A DNA stretch of 64,000 bases from the NCBI RefSeq assembly GCF_040939455.1, contig NC_134117.1, forward strand, positions 67,664,501-67,728,500, read 5' to 3'. This DNA comes from Microcebus murinus. Taxonomy: Eukaryota; Chordata; Mammalia; Primates; Cheirogaleidae. The notes beneath the pieces were generated by a model. It was given only the letters and a program-made list of their open reading frames with translations. It had not been told where the DNA came from and searched no databases. Both the position numbers and the translations under genes were made by a program. Numbering within the stretch: position 1 is the first letter of the stretch; the number at the start of each line of letters is the position of its first letter. Of the stretch, positions 1-12,835 are shown piece by piece.

Positions 1-577
1 CTGGTAGTGTCTCTGGGGTGGTGCTGAGTCTGAGCTCCTGCATCTCCCTTGCTCCATGGTTTTGAAGAGTGCAGGGACTCAGTAGGCTAACCAGTGTTAC
101 AAACAGCCCCCAAATCTTAATGACTTAGCACAAGGAAACTGTCTTACTCATGCAATGTCCAATACAGGGCTCCTTAATGATCTCTCCTCCAAGCAGTGAC
201 TCCAGGATCCAGGCCCCTTCCAGTTAGCAGTTTAGCTGCCATCCTCTCCATCCTCTGAGTCCCGTCAGCCAACAAACAGAGTGCAGGTCGCAAGGATGGC
301 TGCTAGGGGCAGACCTGGAAGTGGCAAGCGCTGTTCCCACCCTCATTCCACTGGCCAGAGCTAGTCCCATGGCTACAGTTAGATGTGAAGTGCTAGGACA
401 TGTGGTGGCTGTGTGCCAGGAAGAGGAGCCAGGTTTGGTGAGAGCTGCTGCTGGCCATAGTGAATGAAAGACAAAATGATGGCCTCCACCAGATGTCTGC
501 ACGTGACTCTTCCCTAAGGACTGGCCCATCCTCAGGACCGCCTCTTCATGCTCACCCCCCTTCTCCTGTCCAATCAG
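1..577 (+). other. LDB3: Intron 1, 3' part
   Basis: This is non-coding sequence ahead of the first visible LDB3 exon. It ends in a pyrimidine-rich stretch and CAG at 575-577. The short reading frames here on either strand look like chance frames in GC-rich DNA. I see no other feature. Confidence 0.8.
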
Positions 578-729
578 ATCACTCCAGGCAGCAAGGCAGC
601 CGAGTCCCAGATCAGCCAGGGTGACCTTGTGGTGGCCATCGACGGCGTCAACACAGACACCATGACCCACCTGGAGGCTCAGAACAAGATCAAGTCTGCC
701 AGCTACAACCTGAGCCTCACCCTGCAGAA
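578..729 (+). CDS. LDB3: LDB3 exon 2: C-terminal two-thirds of PDZ domain
   Basis: The exon encodes 50 codons plus two bases, beginning [11 protein letters not shown] and ending SYNLSLTLQ(K). This is the PDZ core after the first beta strands, including [15 protein letters not shown] and the helix [12 protein letters not shown]. The PDZ domain binds the C-terminus of alpha-actinin-2 and other Z-disc partners. The acceptor is CAG at 575-577. The donor is GTAGGT from 730, so the last Lys codon (AA|G) is split. An in-frame TAG follows if the exon is read through, which confirms the junction. Compared with human as recalled, small substitutions appear (AAESQIS versus AAQSQLS). Confidence 0.95.
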
Positions 730-1044
730 GTAGGTGGGAGCTCTCCAGAGCCCGGGGCACGGGCGCTGGCGGGGGGCGGCCAAAGGAGGGGTTGTCCCAT
801 AGCAACTGCATGGCAGCCCTGTGCTGCAGAGCCATGCAGGAAGGTAAGGACAGCCCTGGCTCAGGTCCACGGGGCTGACCAAAGCACCCAGGGGCCGTGA
901 TTCTCCATCCTGGTCAGACCAGTGCCTTCTTGAGGGGACCCAGACCTGGCTCCCTCTTGCTCTCCTCTCGCCAGCCCTGCCCAAGCAGGAGCTCCTGGCC
1001 TCAGGGGACACTTCCTCACTTGGTCCCATTTTTGGTTTCTCCAG

Positions 1045-1120
1045 GTCGAAGCGTCCCATTGCCATCTCTACAACAGCACCCCCAGTCCAGTCCCCTCTGC
1101 CGGTGATCCCCCACCAGAAG
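1045..1120 (+). CDS. LDB3: LDB3 exon 3: post-PDZ linker
   Basis: The exon completes the split Lys codon and then encodes [20 protein letters not shown] followed by IPHQK, 25 full codons. This is the constitutive linker between the PDZ domain and the alternative ZM cassettes. The acceptor is CTCCAG at 1039-1044 and the donor GTAGGT at 1121. It ends in phase 0, so it can join exon 4 or exon 5, both of which start in phase 0. The fifth residue is Ala where I recall Pro in human. Confidence 0.95.
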
Positions 1121-2224
1121 GTAGGTGCTGACTGCCAGTGACGGGTCCGCTCTCAGCCGTGGTTCCTGGACTGCAGCCCGTGGCCTGCCTGCCTGACCCC
1201 TGGCCTGCTCCATGTCTGCTCCTGCGTGGCTGACCGTGGGGAAGTGGGCGGGCCCTCGGGAGAGGCGTTCAAGCCCCCCATGAAACCTGAGTGTGCGAGA
1301 AACCAGCTTGGGCAGCAGTCGTCTCAGCGGAGGGGTCAGCCTCCTGGCCAGGCAGGGGACAAGCTTCCAGAAGGCTCTCACCTTCATCTACCCGAGGGGC
1401 ATGGGGTGGGGTGACTGGCCAAGGCCCCAGCTTGAGCCAACCACCCCAGGAGGAGCTCCCAGGCAAGAGGGGCCTGCTGGGCCTCAGTGTCTCCTCCACA
1501 CAGGATTGCTTCCTCTGATTTCCACTTCCCTGCCTGCCCTCCCCACTGCACAGCCCTACAGCCCGGCACACGTGCTGGCGGTGGCCTTAGATGCAGGCGT
1601 GGGGGAAGCGGTGCGCTGGTTCCAGAACTCACTCTGTGCCCGGCCCTTCCCAAGCTCACGCTGAGCATCTCGACCCGAGGCCCCAAAGCACAGGAGGCCC
1701 AGCCTTCTCGCCCCCAGCCACTCCCCCTGTGTGGCCTCAGGCTGACCCCCGCTGTCCAGTGAGGCAGATTGGGCAGGGCGAGGAGAGGGAAGAAGAGGCT
1801 GACAAGGGCGGGTGGGTCACAGACCCGGGGAGTGGCAGAGGGCCGCTTGGGAGATGCTCGCAGAGGTGGACAGAGAGGCTCAGTGCCAGCCACCTGCTTC
1901 CCTGGCCTCCCCTCCTGCACCCCCACCCCTCCTGCCACAGCCGGCCTCAGGATGGAGGGGACCCCTGGGGCCGGCAGGCTTGCCTTGGCTTCTGTGCAGG
2001 GCTTTGCGATCTGCTCAGCTGCCAGCCTCCAGGCCCGGAGCCGTGAGCCTCCCCGACTCCTGCAATACCCGGCCCCTCCAGGTGCCCCGTCCAGGTGCTC
2101 CGGGCAGAGCGGGCCAGGTGCTCATGCTAACATATCTGTTTCAGGTCCACGCGGAAGCACTGAGACATGTGTGGCCTCTAACTACTCTCTTCTCTCTCCC
2201 CTGCATGGCGCTGCTCTGTGCCAG
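1121..2224 (+). other. LDB3: Intron 3
   Basis: This GC-rich intron separates exons 3 and 4. Its 3' end has a pyrimidine tract (tctcttctctctcccc, about 2187-2202) and the acceptor CAG at 2222-2224. Open frames here, including one running through exon 4 from 1769, are extensions caused by GC-rich composition. I see no repeat I can name. Confidence 0.75.
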
Positions 2225-2574
2225 GACCCTGCTCTGGACATGAACGGCAGCTTGGCGGCACCCAGCCCCAGCCCCGAGGCCAGGGCCGGCCCGGGCAGCC
2301 CAGGCACCCCGGAGCTCAGGCCCAGCTTTAGCCCTGCCTTCTCCCAGCCCTGCACCTTCTCCTCACTTACGGAGGCTTCTGATCCCGGCCCTCCACGGGC
2401 CAGCCCGGAGGGGGCCCGGGACCCACTGGGCCCAAAAGTCCTACGGGGCTCGAGCCAGCCGAGGCAGTATAACAACCCCATTGGCCTGTACTCGGCAGAG
2501 ACCCTGAGGGAGATGGCTCAGATGTACCAGATGAGCCTCCGAGGGAAGGCCTTGGGTGCCGGACTCCCAGGAGG
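2225..2574 (+). CDS. LDB3: LDB3 exon 4: cardiac ZM cassette
   Basis: The exon encodes 116 codons plus two bases, starting [21 protein letters not shown] Pro/Ser-rich stretch leads to the ZM (ZASP-like) motif near its end: [22 protein letters not shown] motifs contribute to binding the alpha-actinin rod and to Z-disc targeting. In human this exon belongs to cardiac isoforms and carries cardiomyopathy variants. It starts in phase 0 after CAG and ends GG|GTAGGT in phase 2, so it fits exon 7 directly. A RASLRAKT-type segment recalled from human is shorter here (RASPEGARD). The alternative cassette is exons 5+6. Confidence 0.93.
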
Positions 2575-2749
2575 GTAGGTAACGGGCATGCAGCTCACCA
2601 GTGGTGGTCTGGGGCCACCTGGGTCCTCAGTGCTTGGCAGCGTCCTGGTCAGGTGGTCAGAGCAAGGAGCTGGCCCTAATCCAGCCAGGCCCCGTCCCGG
2701 GAGGCAGTGCAAGCTCAGAGCAATGCAAGCAATGATCCTACTAACGTTT

Positions 2750-2910
2750 ACCTTGAGCTGAGCAGGTCTTTGTTTCACATGACCACCCTGGGGTGACATG
2801 TCAGATTTTGCAGAGGAAGAAACTGAGGCTCAGAGAAGGTTAAGTCACGGTCCAGTTGTCCAGCTGCTAAGTGGCCAAGCCAGGCCTGAGTGCAGGAGAC
2901 TGACTTCCAA
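2750..2910 (+). repeat. MIR SINE
   Basis: It carries the MIR core signature 'aggaagaaactgaggctcag' followed by a degenerate 'gttaagtcac..agctgctaagtggc' stretch. This ancient mammalian tRNA-derived SINE sits in intron 4. Ends are approximate. Confidence 0.75.
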
Positions 2911-3425
2911 AACTTTTACACCAGGACACCCCTTTTAGGAGCTATGGGACAAGGAGACAGGCTGGTCCCCAGCCCTCTGGGAGCACTGAGGCAGGAGCAG
3001 AGAATAGTTAGAGAGGGGGAAGGGCAAGTTCTCTGGGACGGGGAGTAGTCTGGGAAGGCTGCCTAGATGAGGCAGTGCCTGAGCTGTGTACAGAGACTTG
3101 GCAATGGCGGGAGGGACTGGGCTTGCAGGACTGACCCTGGCCAGGGTGGGGCAGCAGGGAAGCAGGCCCCCAAGGAGAAAAGGGCTGGAGAGAAGAACAG
3201 CAGCCATGCCCCCCGCAGTCTAGCTGTTGGGACTCCACAAGCGCAGAAGTTAGAAGGACAGGAGCTGGGCCATCGTGGGGAGGGCTGAGGGAAGGCAGCC
3301 CCACACTGAGGAGGTATTAGCTTCCAAGCATTTCGCATTTGATATCTCATTTTAACTTCCACTATTGCCCTGCGCAGTCAGCCCGGTTATCTCTAGATGC
3401 TAAAGGCAGAGCAGGCTGATTAAGG

Positions 3426-3634
3426 CACTAGAGCAGCGGTCCTCAAAGTTTTTAAACAGGGCCAGTTCACTGTCCCTCAGACCGTTGGAGAGTGCGCACT
3501 GTGGGCCCGGGACCAGTCAGCTGCTAAGCAGGACAGGCAGCGGTGGCGGCAAAAACATCCGGTGGGTCGGATAAATGTCCAAGGGGGGCGGCATGTGGCC
3601 CGAGGACCGTAGTTTGAGAACGCCTGCACTAGAG
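3426..3634. mobile_element. hAT-type MITE with 8-bp TSD
   Basis: The element occupies 3434-3626 (193 bp). Its ends are CAGCGGTCCTCAAA and TTTGAGAACGCCTG, imperfect terminal inverted repeats typical of hAT transposons. A perfect 8-bp target-site duplication, CACTAGAG, flanks it at 3426-3433 and 3627-3634. It is non-autonomous, with no transposase frame. A relative lies at 39077-39266; the two share the first about 60 bp (ccagttcactgtccctcaga..) and the last about 30 bp but differ internally. I believe this family is known from strepsirrhines and other mammals, but did not check. Confidence 0.88.
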
Positions 3635-4179
3635 CCTAGTGGTTTGGGCTCCTCATTTGCACGGTGGGAGGAATCACACTGTCCCGCCTTGGGATTCAGG
3701 GGATGATAAAGAAGACCACACGTGTAAAGCACTGGGTTCTGTTCTGTCATAACTCAATGCATGGCACCTGGGATCGTCACTGCCTGCAGTCGCCAGCTAG
3801 TGTGCAGAAGAGTCAAAGGCAGGACCTGGCCAGTCTGACCCAAGCCCACACCTTCCCTTTGCCTCGACTGCAGAAAGCACCTGTGCCCCACCAGGCCACT
3901 GCTCGCTGGAGATCCCCAGCTCCCCAGCTCCTCTGCTCTCTCTGGGATCCTGAGTGGAGCTGGGCTTCCCTGGCCAAGGTGGCAGAGCCACTGATACCCT
4001 TTGCTGGGTTTCCCAGCAAAGGGCTTTTGTCAGAAAACTCAGGGAATGGTAGAACAGAGAAGGCCTCTTTGCCCTAACTCTGTTGGGCTGTAGGTCTTCC
4101 TGGTACTTTCTGGAACCAGCCCCAGGTGGGGAGGTTGGCCTCTGGTGGCCTGGGACACCCAGGAGGACCAGCTGCAGTG

Positions 4180-4430
4180 ATGATTAGTGGCTCCCTCTAC
4201 TGAGCCTTCACTCTGGGCTGGGGGCCAGCTAACAGGCCACATGCTTTAACTCTCAGCAACTCTATCTAACACAACTCTCTCAGCAACCCAGAAGTGAGCT
4301 TTATTTCCCTCATCATACAACTGGAAAATAGAAGCTCAGAGAGGACAATTTGCCCAAGGTCACACAGCTACTAAGTGGCAAATAGGACTGGTACCCAGGT
4401 CAGTCTGACTCCACCCTGCACTGAGACAGG
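4180..4430 (+). repeat. MIR SINE
   Basis: A near-complete MIR: 'tactgagccttcactctgg', then 'caactggaaaatagaagctc', then 'tttgcccaaggtcacacagc'. Ends are approximate. Confidence 0.85.
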
Positions 4431-4794
4431 GACCTAACTACCTGCTCAGGGAAGTCAGGGGCCAGCCCACCCCTACTTCCCATGTCTCCTGAGGTGCCCT
4501 CCTGTTGGCTGGCACAGGGGCAGAACCTGACAAATATGTAAATTATTACCTGTCACTCAGAGCAGCAGAGTCCAGCAGTTTCCTCCAGGGGACAATAGGC
4601 TAGGGGAGGGAGTGCCCTGGGTGCTTCATCCAAAGTAAAAGCCGATGCTGCTGTCCTAGGGCAGTGTTGGCAGGAGGGGCTACAGCCTCTGACCTGGCTA
4701 GCCCAGGGTAGCCTCTGCTGGGCTGAGGCCACCACTTTTGCTAAGTGTCTAACTGCTCGCAGACAGCAGTGTCTGCAAGTGCTAATGCTGGTGT

Positions 4795-4970
4795 CTGTCC
4801 ATTATCCCAAGCTGAGGGCTTAGTCGGCACGGTCCACCTGTGTGGTGAGCACCACCATCCCAATTTAATGAATGAGGAAACTGAGGCTGAGACAGGTGGG
4901 TAAGTTGCCCAGAGTCCCAGTTCTAGGAAGACGCAAGGTCAGGATTTGAACTCTGTCCTGTCTGGCTCCG
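4795..4970 (+). repeat. MIR SINE fragment
   Basis: The core 'gaatgaggaaactgaggctg' followed by 'gtaagttgcccagagtccca' and 'caggatttgaactctgtcc' identifies a MIR copy. Ends are approximate. Confidence 0.8.
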
Positions 4971-6478
4971 AAAAGAAGCCCCTTCCCCTACTCTCTCCCC
5001 TGGGCAGCTTGCAGTGCAATTTTTTGGCAGCTTATATCCTCTCGGAAGGGGTGGAAAGGGACAGATGGGGTAAAGGTCCTGGCTCTGCAGCCCCCTTCTC
5101 ATCCCCTCTGGGGCTGGCATTGAAGGACAGCATCCCTCGGGCCACTCAGTGTGAGGGCCCCTGGGCAGGTCTCACATCTTGGGCTCATCTTCCCTAAGAC
5201 TTGGGCACTGGCCCTTCTCTGAGATGTGTCTGCTGCAGTCATCCCTGCAGCAGGGGAGGGGAAGGCTGAGCTGGGGGCAGGAATCAAGGCCAAAGAAGGA
5301 GCTGGCAGCCCCCACCCCCCAGGCCAACACTGCCCTCTGCAGGGGCACTGGGCTGGTCAGGGCAAGAGCTGACCCTGCAGCTGTCAGCACTGGCCAAAAA
5401 TGGAGAAGGAATGATGCTCCATGCCGGCCCTTTCCTAATATAGCACCACTTGCAGCTATTTTGAGCCTGAAAGGACAGAGGGAATTTTATCAGCTCTAGG
5501 AGGGTGGCGGGTCTGGGGCCGTGCAAGGCCACCACACAGCCCCCGGGGGCCAGGGATCCTTGACTTTAGCTCGGCTCCCCAGGGTTCTGGTCATGAGACA
5601 ACCAGGGCCAGGCCACCTCAGGCCCTGACTTCCTGACCCTGAGCCCATGTCGAGCAGATCCAGGAAGGTGGCAGGGTTTGGGGACAGAGCCCATCACCTT
5701 CCACACTGTCTCCCTCTCTCGCTTCACACAGGGCCACTGGCCACAGGGTCTGCCGCTGCAGGGAACATGCACCTAAAGAAATGTGATATAGACGATGCTT
5801 CCCCCAAGGAGACCATGCTCCAGGAAGTTCGCTCTCAGATGAGAGTGAGGGTAGGGTCCCTCCATGGCGTCCAAGCTAGGCTGCCTCGGCTGGGGGCTTT
5901 GCTGCAGCAAACCTTGGACTCACACTTCTCCTTGAGCCTCCTTAGTCCTCCTTCCTGCCTCATGCCTAGTCCACAGGCCTTTAGGAGTGGTCCCTGGGGA
6001 CTGCGCCCCTCCCCACTTCTGTACCCCAGGAGGAGATGCCAGGGCTGCCTGCCCCTCTTCTGGGAGAGAGAGCAGCTGGGGGCTGCAGGTAACACTGCCG
6101 CCTACCCCACCCCCAGCAGGAGGCACCTCGGCTGGGCCCTCTCCATCGCAGCCACTGCTGGTCCTGTCCCCACCCCCAGCTTCCTCTCCAGGGCCTATAG
6201 CTGGGCCGAATGTGGGGGATTCATGTACACAGTGTGAATGCCCAAGAAGATGACCCGTTTCCCTGGCAGAGCTGAGGGCGCTGGGGGCCGCCGAGGGGGA
6301 AACACTGCTGTGTCGCGTCCGGACTCTGAGCTTTCTCCCCTCCTCACTCCTGACTCTCCCACCCAGCGCCGTTCTGCCTCCATAATGACCAGTCTGAGGA
6401 TGGTCCCCGTGCTCACACCGCCCCGGCACGAGCCTTGTTCTGACCACCTTGTCTTCTTTGCCCTTCTCTCCTCCCCAG

Positions 6479-6501
6479 GTGGTAGCCAACTCTCCAGCCA
6501 A
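6479..6501 (+). CDS. LDB3: LDB3 exon 5: 23-nt skeletal mini-exon
   Basis: This very small exon encodes VVANSPA plus AA, the first two bases of an Asn codon completed by exon 6 (giving VVANSPANADYQ). The acceptor is CTCCCCAG. The donor GTTAGT departs from consensus at +3, which fits regulated inclusion. It begins in phase 0 and ends in phase 2, so it joins exon 3 to exon 6 but cannot follow exon 4 in frame. It belongs to the skeletal-type and some other isoforms. It is too short to show as its own reading frame. Four GCATG motifs follow within about 140 nt. Confidence 0.92.
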
Positions 6502-7504
6502 GTTAGTATCGAAGGACAGCATGTGTGTGCGCTTGCGTGCCGCCCCCAGCATGCGTCTGCGCGCCCGGCGTGGACAGCGTGTGCTGCGGCATGTGTGTGC
6601 CTGTGTGCACGTGTGATCTGCGCTCCTCGGGGAGCCTGCATGTGTGTGAAGCTGGAGTGTGGAGCGGAGGCGTTTTGGGGGTGGGTGTGGGGGCTCCATC
6701 CGATGGTTCCAATTCCGATCCCGATTTCCTGCTGCAGCTGCTTAAGACTCGCAGGCTGGCTGGGGGGGCGGGGGTGCTGCCACCGGGCCCAGGCGAGCCT
6801 GAAGACTTTTCTGTCCCGGCGGGACCCCTCAGAAGGGCTCCTGACCTTGTCTTTGCCTGGGGGCACATGTATCCGTCGGAGGGAAGAGCCTCCCATGTGT
6901 AGAGGCTGGCGGGACACACAGCAAGCTGGACTCAAGGGCCCTGGGCCGCGGAGCCCTCTCTGAGGAAGAAACGCCTGCGCTGAAGCATCCGGAATAGCAG
7001 AGCCCCAGGCCGCTGAGGGGGTGGCCTGCAGGATGGCCCCCTTCTTGGAGGAACGTCTCAGAACTCCTGTGGGTGCCCAGTGGGGCTGCTTCTCACCTTC
7101 GGGGTGTTTTGGACTCAGCTTGGGCTGCTGCTGCCTCTCACACGTGGCCCCGCACGTGTCGCCGACCCCCAGGCCCCGCTTCCCCTGCTGTGTGTGTGGA
7201 GATCTCTCCAGGCCTGGCCTGCCCTGCGCACCCGGGGAGGCAGCTCCGCTGAGCCAGGCCCTGCAGGGGACCGGGGAAAGCCTCCCCTCCCGCAGGGGCT
7301 CTGCGGAGGTGCTGAGGATTTTCCTGACCAGACCCAGCCCACCCACAGCCGGGCCTCGGGTAGCCTGTGTGCCATCAGGGCCGCAGCCTTGGGAGATCTC
7401 TCGACACCCTCCAGCAGCAGCCCTTGCCTTGACCGCCTGTGTAACCACCTCCTGTTGCCCTTTTCTCCTCCCCCTCCCTGCCGTCCTCGCGCGCCCCTCC
7501 CCAG
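6502..7504 (+). promoter_or_regulatory. LDB3: Intron 5 with GCATG/TG-rich segment
   Basis: Downstream of exon 5, GCATG pentamers occur at 6519, 6549, 6589 and 6638 (the last inside TGCATG) within a TG-rich stretch. GCATG is the RBFOX site, and TG-rich RNA suits CELF proteins, both established muscle splicing regulators. Their action on this exon is inferred. The rest of the intron is GC-rich and ends in a pyrimidine tract (ttttctcctccccctccctg) before CAG at 7502-7504. A long minus-strand open frame crosses this region but has no supporting features. Confidence 0.6.
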
Positions 7505-7708
7505 CGCCGACTACCAGGAACGCTTCAACCCCAACGCCCTGAAGGACTCGGCCCTGTCCACCCACAAGCCCATTGAGGTGAAGGGGCTGGGCGGCAAGGC
7601 CACCATCATCCACGCGCAGTACAACACGCCCATCAGCATGTACTCTCAGGACGCCATCATGGACGCCATCGCCGGGCAGGCCCAGGCCCAGGGCAGCGAC
7701 TTCAGCGG
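7505..7708 (+). CDS. LDB3: LDB3 exon 6: skeletal ZM cassette
   Basis: The exon completes the Asn codon and encodes ADYQERFNPNALKDSALSTH and onward to GSDFS(G), 67 codons plus two bases. The ZM motif is IIHAQYNTPISMYSQDAIMD, matching exon 4's [11 protein letters not shown] at QYNxPIxxYS. In human this exon holds the ZM of skeletal ZASP isoforms and carries myofibrillar myopathy variants (the K-A-T-I-I segment and its neighbours). The acceptor is CCCCAG at 7499-7504 and the donor GTAAGC at 7709. It ends in phase 2, interchangeable with exon 4 for joining exon 7. Confidence 0.95.
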
Positions 7709-9576
7709 GTAAGCGACTCCCCTCCTCCGCCGTCCGGGGCTCATCGTCCGCAGAGCCCGGGGACCAGGCCATCGGGACCAGCCTCCTTCCCTCACCCTGG
7801 ACCTCCTGGGGCACGGGCCCTTGGAGCGGAGCCAGCCTTCGCCAGGGCCTTCCGGAACGTGGCTGTCCTCTCTTCAGAACTGTCTCACGGTCAGCCTTAG
7901 GAGAAGGGTGGCGAAACGCAGAATGCGGTGGTTCCTCAAAGTGCTTTTCACAGCCTCTGCACTTTCCCAGGCTCCGTGACGGGCTGGCTTAGGAAGAGAC
8001 TTCTGCCATCGTCTTAACAAGGGACCTCTCACAGCTGGGCCTCTTTGCAGGGGGCGGTGCAGTGTTCTTCCTGCAATGACAGTCAATTCAATACCTGGCT
8101 GGGTTTCTGGTTTGGGACGGCGCCTGGGCCTAACCATCGGTTGATGTTGTTGGCAGTCAGTCCCACCGATGGGCACCTCCTCCTCCTCTTGGTCCCAGGA
8201 AGCCCGGCCGGCCTCAGAGCAGTTGTATTTCAGAAATCTTGGTTCCAGGAATTTTCCCTTTAGCTATGACTGGGGAATTGGAGGGTTGAGTTAGGAAAGA
8301 GTTGGCTATAAATCATTCGTGGATGAAAAATGCTAATACTGCAAACATTAACAGGACCTCTCTCTGTCTCCCTCTTTCTCCCTGTCTCTCTCTCTGTCCT
8401 CCTCCTTCTTTCTCTCTCTCTCTGTTGTCTCTCTTTCTTGCACACACACGTGTACACACACAGTGCCTTACTGTTTTCTGCTTGGGAATACCATAGTGTT
8501 GACTGGAACTGGCTGGTTATCTCTTTGGGCAACATCTTATCCCTGGGTCAGGATCCCCAACAAGTCAAGGCAAAAAGTCTTAAAATCACAGCTGTACATT
8601 TTTTCTGAAGCTAGGAAGACAGATGTTATAAGAGGGCTAGAGGGGTTAAAAAGTCACAGATAACCCCGACAGTGCTTGGCCTTTCCTGAGCCCAGCCCCT
8701 GTGGCCATGGTGTGCGTACAGGTTGAAAGGGCAGGCTCCAGAGGCCAAAGGTCGAAGGCTGGTATGGCCTTCCTGGGCTCCCTGGTCCTGGGGAGCCTGG
8801 TGCCTTCTCGGGGCCGCAGTACTGGCTTAGGGCCACCAGGGGGCAGAGGTCACCTGTCCCGGAGCTGCGCGTCGCAAACCCCAGCTTGGGGCTGCTGGCT
8901 TTGCTTAACTCCAGGCAATGTTGTTTTATTTAATTCCATCATTTAAAGCAGAAAATATGACCATGCAAGTTTAAAAACACAGCCATTAGCTCATGTGTAC
9001 CCAGAAAAACAAGGCTGCCTGACTAAGCCCCAGAGCTATCAGGGATATCCTGTTAACATTTCTTTGCCTCTTGTGTCCTTGGTGTGCTCTTAAAAGTGGT
9101 AGCAGTCGCCAAAGGGAAGTTCAGTGGAAAATAATGGCAAAGCTGCTCTTCACTAACTCTTTCCTGCACCTGAGAAGACGGCAAACATTTGGTTTTACCA
9201 CTAGGGTATCCATAATTTTCAGAACATGGCGCACTATTGATTAATCTAGGCTTCTCAAAGGACCTTTCCCACCTCCCTCCTATTCCTGTCCCTCCCTTCC
9301 CTTCCCTTTCCCCTTCCTTTTAATGCCGCCATGCTGGGCTGACGCTGCCGTGGTGCCGGGGGCAACGCTCTGGGCCACCACGTGCTCCCATTTCTGCTGT
9401 TAATTTCTGCGGTTCCTTCCTCGCTGACCTGTTTTCTTTTTCTCTTTTTCTTCCTCCCTCACCCACCCCACTCCCATAACTCATTTCTGATCCTAACCCT
9501 GCTCTCTTGTGTGCGCCGCCCTCTGCCATGCCATGATGGACGCGCACTCTCGGCTGGGTTTCCCTCTGCTTGGCAG
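7709..9576 (+). other. LDB3: Intron 6
   Basis: A pyrimidine-rich (TC)n tract and (CA)n repeat occupy about 8361-8462. The 3' half is T/C-rich (about 9269-9320 and 9412-9475) leading to the candidate microexon at 9577. I see no coding potential. Confidence 0.7.
8361..8462. repeat. (TC)n/(CA)n low-complexity tract
   Basis: Imperfect TCTCTG/TCTCTC units are followed by short CACACA runs around 8443-8462. It is simple-sequence DNA inside intron 6. Confidence 0.85.
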
Positions 9577-9591
9577 GGCGTCGCCGCTGGC
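9577..9591 (+). CDS. LDB3: Candidate LDB3 15-nt microexon
   Basis: GGCGTCGCCGCTGGC is flanked by a pyrimidine-rich acceptor (gtttccctctgcttggcag) and a consensus donor, GTAAGTA at 9592. Its length is a multiple of three. It enters in phase 2 and leaves in phase 2, exactly fitting between exon 4 or 6 and exon 7. Inclusion would add five residues, turning ..G-SLPV into ..G-ASPLA-SLPV. Splice signals and phase are seen directly; use as an exon is inferred. It falls outside the classic numbering I recall for human, though some human models may include it. Confidence 0.6.
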
Positions 9592-12389
<2,798 letters not shown>

Positions 12390-12798
12390 TGAGGGCTGCC
12401 GGTGGGCGCAGCGGAGGGAGGTGCTAGGGCCACGAGGGGCCCGGACTCTGCCGCTCACTCTTGGGGCCCTCGGAAGCCACGGAGTCTGGAGGCCTTTATG
12501 GTTCGTTAGCGGCCAGCAGAGCTCCTGTGGGCCCTTGGGCAGGTGGCCAGTGACGGCAGCTTCTGCTCCACGCCCAACTGTGACAGCGGGCAGCGGGCTC
12601 ATGGGGCAGCCCCTGGGAGAAGTGACTACTTGGGGCTGGGATGGGAGGACTGCACAGGCCGCGCCTCTGACCCCTCCCAGCGCGCAGCCCTTCCTGTCCA
12701 CAATGACGAGCCGAGGGGGGAGCTACTTGGGCCTGGCTGCTCGGCAGCTCTTCCTGTGCTCCCTGTCGGTGCCCTGACCAGCTCCTTTCCACCCACAG

Positions 12799-12835
12799 TG
12801 CAAGACCCTGACGAGGAAGCTCTGCGAAGATCAAG
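12799..12835 (+). CDS. LDB3: LDB3 exon 8: branch-point exon
   Basis: This 37-nt exon encodes (M)QDPDEEALRRS plus AG. It splices either to exon 9 (G, giving Arg and the short C-terminus) or to exon 10 (C, giving Ser and the long form). Acceptor ACCCACAG precedes it and donor GTGAGT follows from 12836. It is the last exon shared by short and long isoforms. Confidence 0.94.

Larger units (their letters stand above)
2575..6478 (+). other. LDB3: Intron 4
   Basis: This 3.9-kb intron separates the cardiac and skeletal cassettes. It holds MIR copies near 2.75, 4.2 and 4.84 kb and an hAT MITE at 3434-3626, listed separately. The 3' end has a pyrimidine tract (cttctttgcccttctctcctcccc) before CAG at 6476-6478. 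The reading frames in it show no family I recognise. Confidence 0.75.

Noticed and set aside
1769..2578. 269-residue frame starting with MGRARRGKK
   Set aside because: Only its C-terminal part (from DPALD, 2225) is real exon 4; the upstream part is intron 3 read through the acceptor.
6195..7814. 539-residue minus-strand open frame across exons 5 and 6
   Set aside because: It lies in GC-rich DNA opposite proven LDB3 exons, has biased Arg/Gly/Pro/Ser composition with no recognisable domain, and no promoter or splice context supports it.
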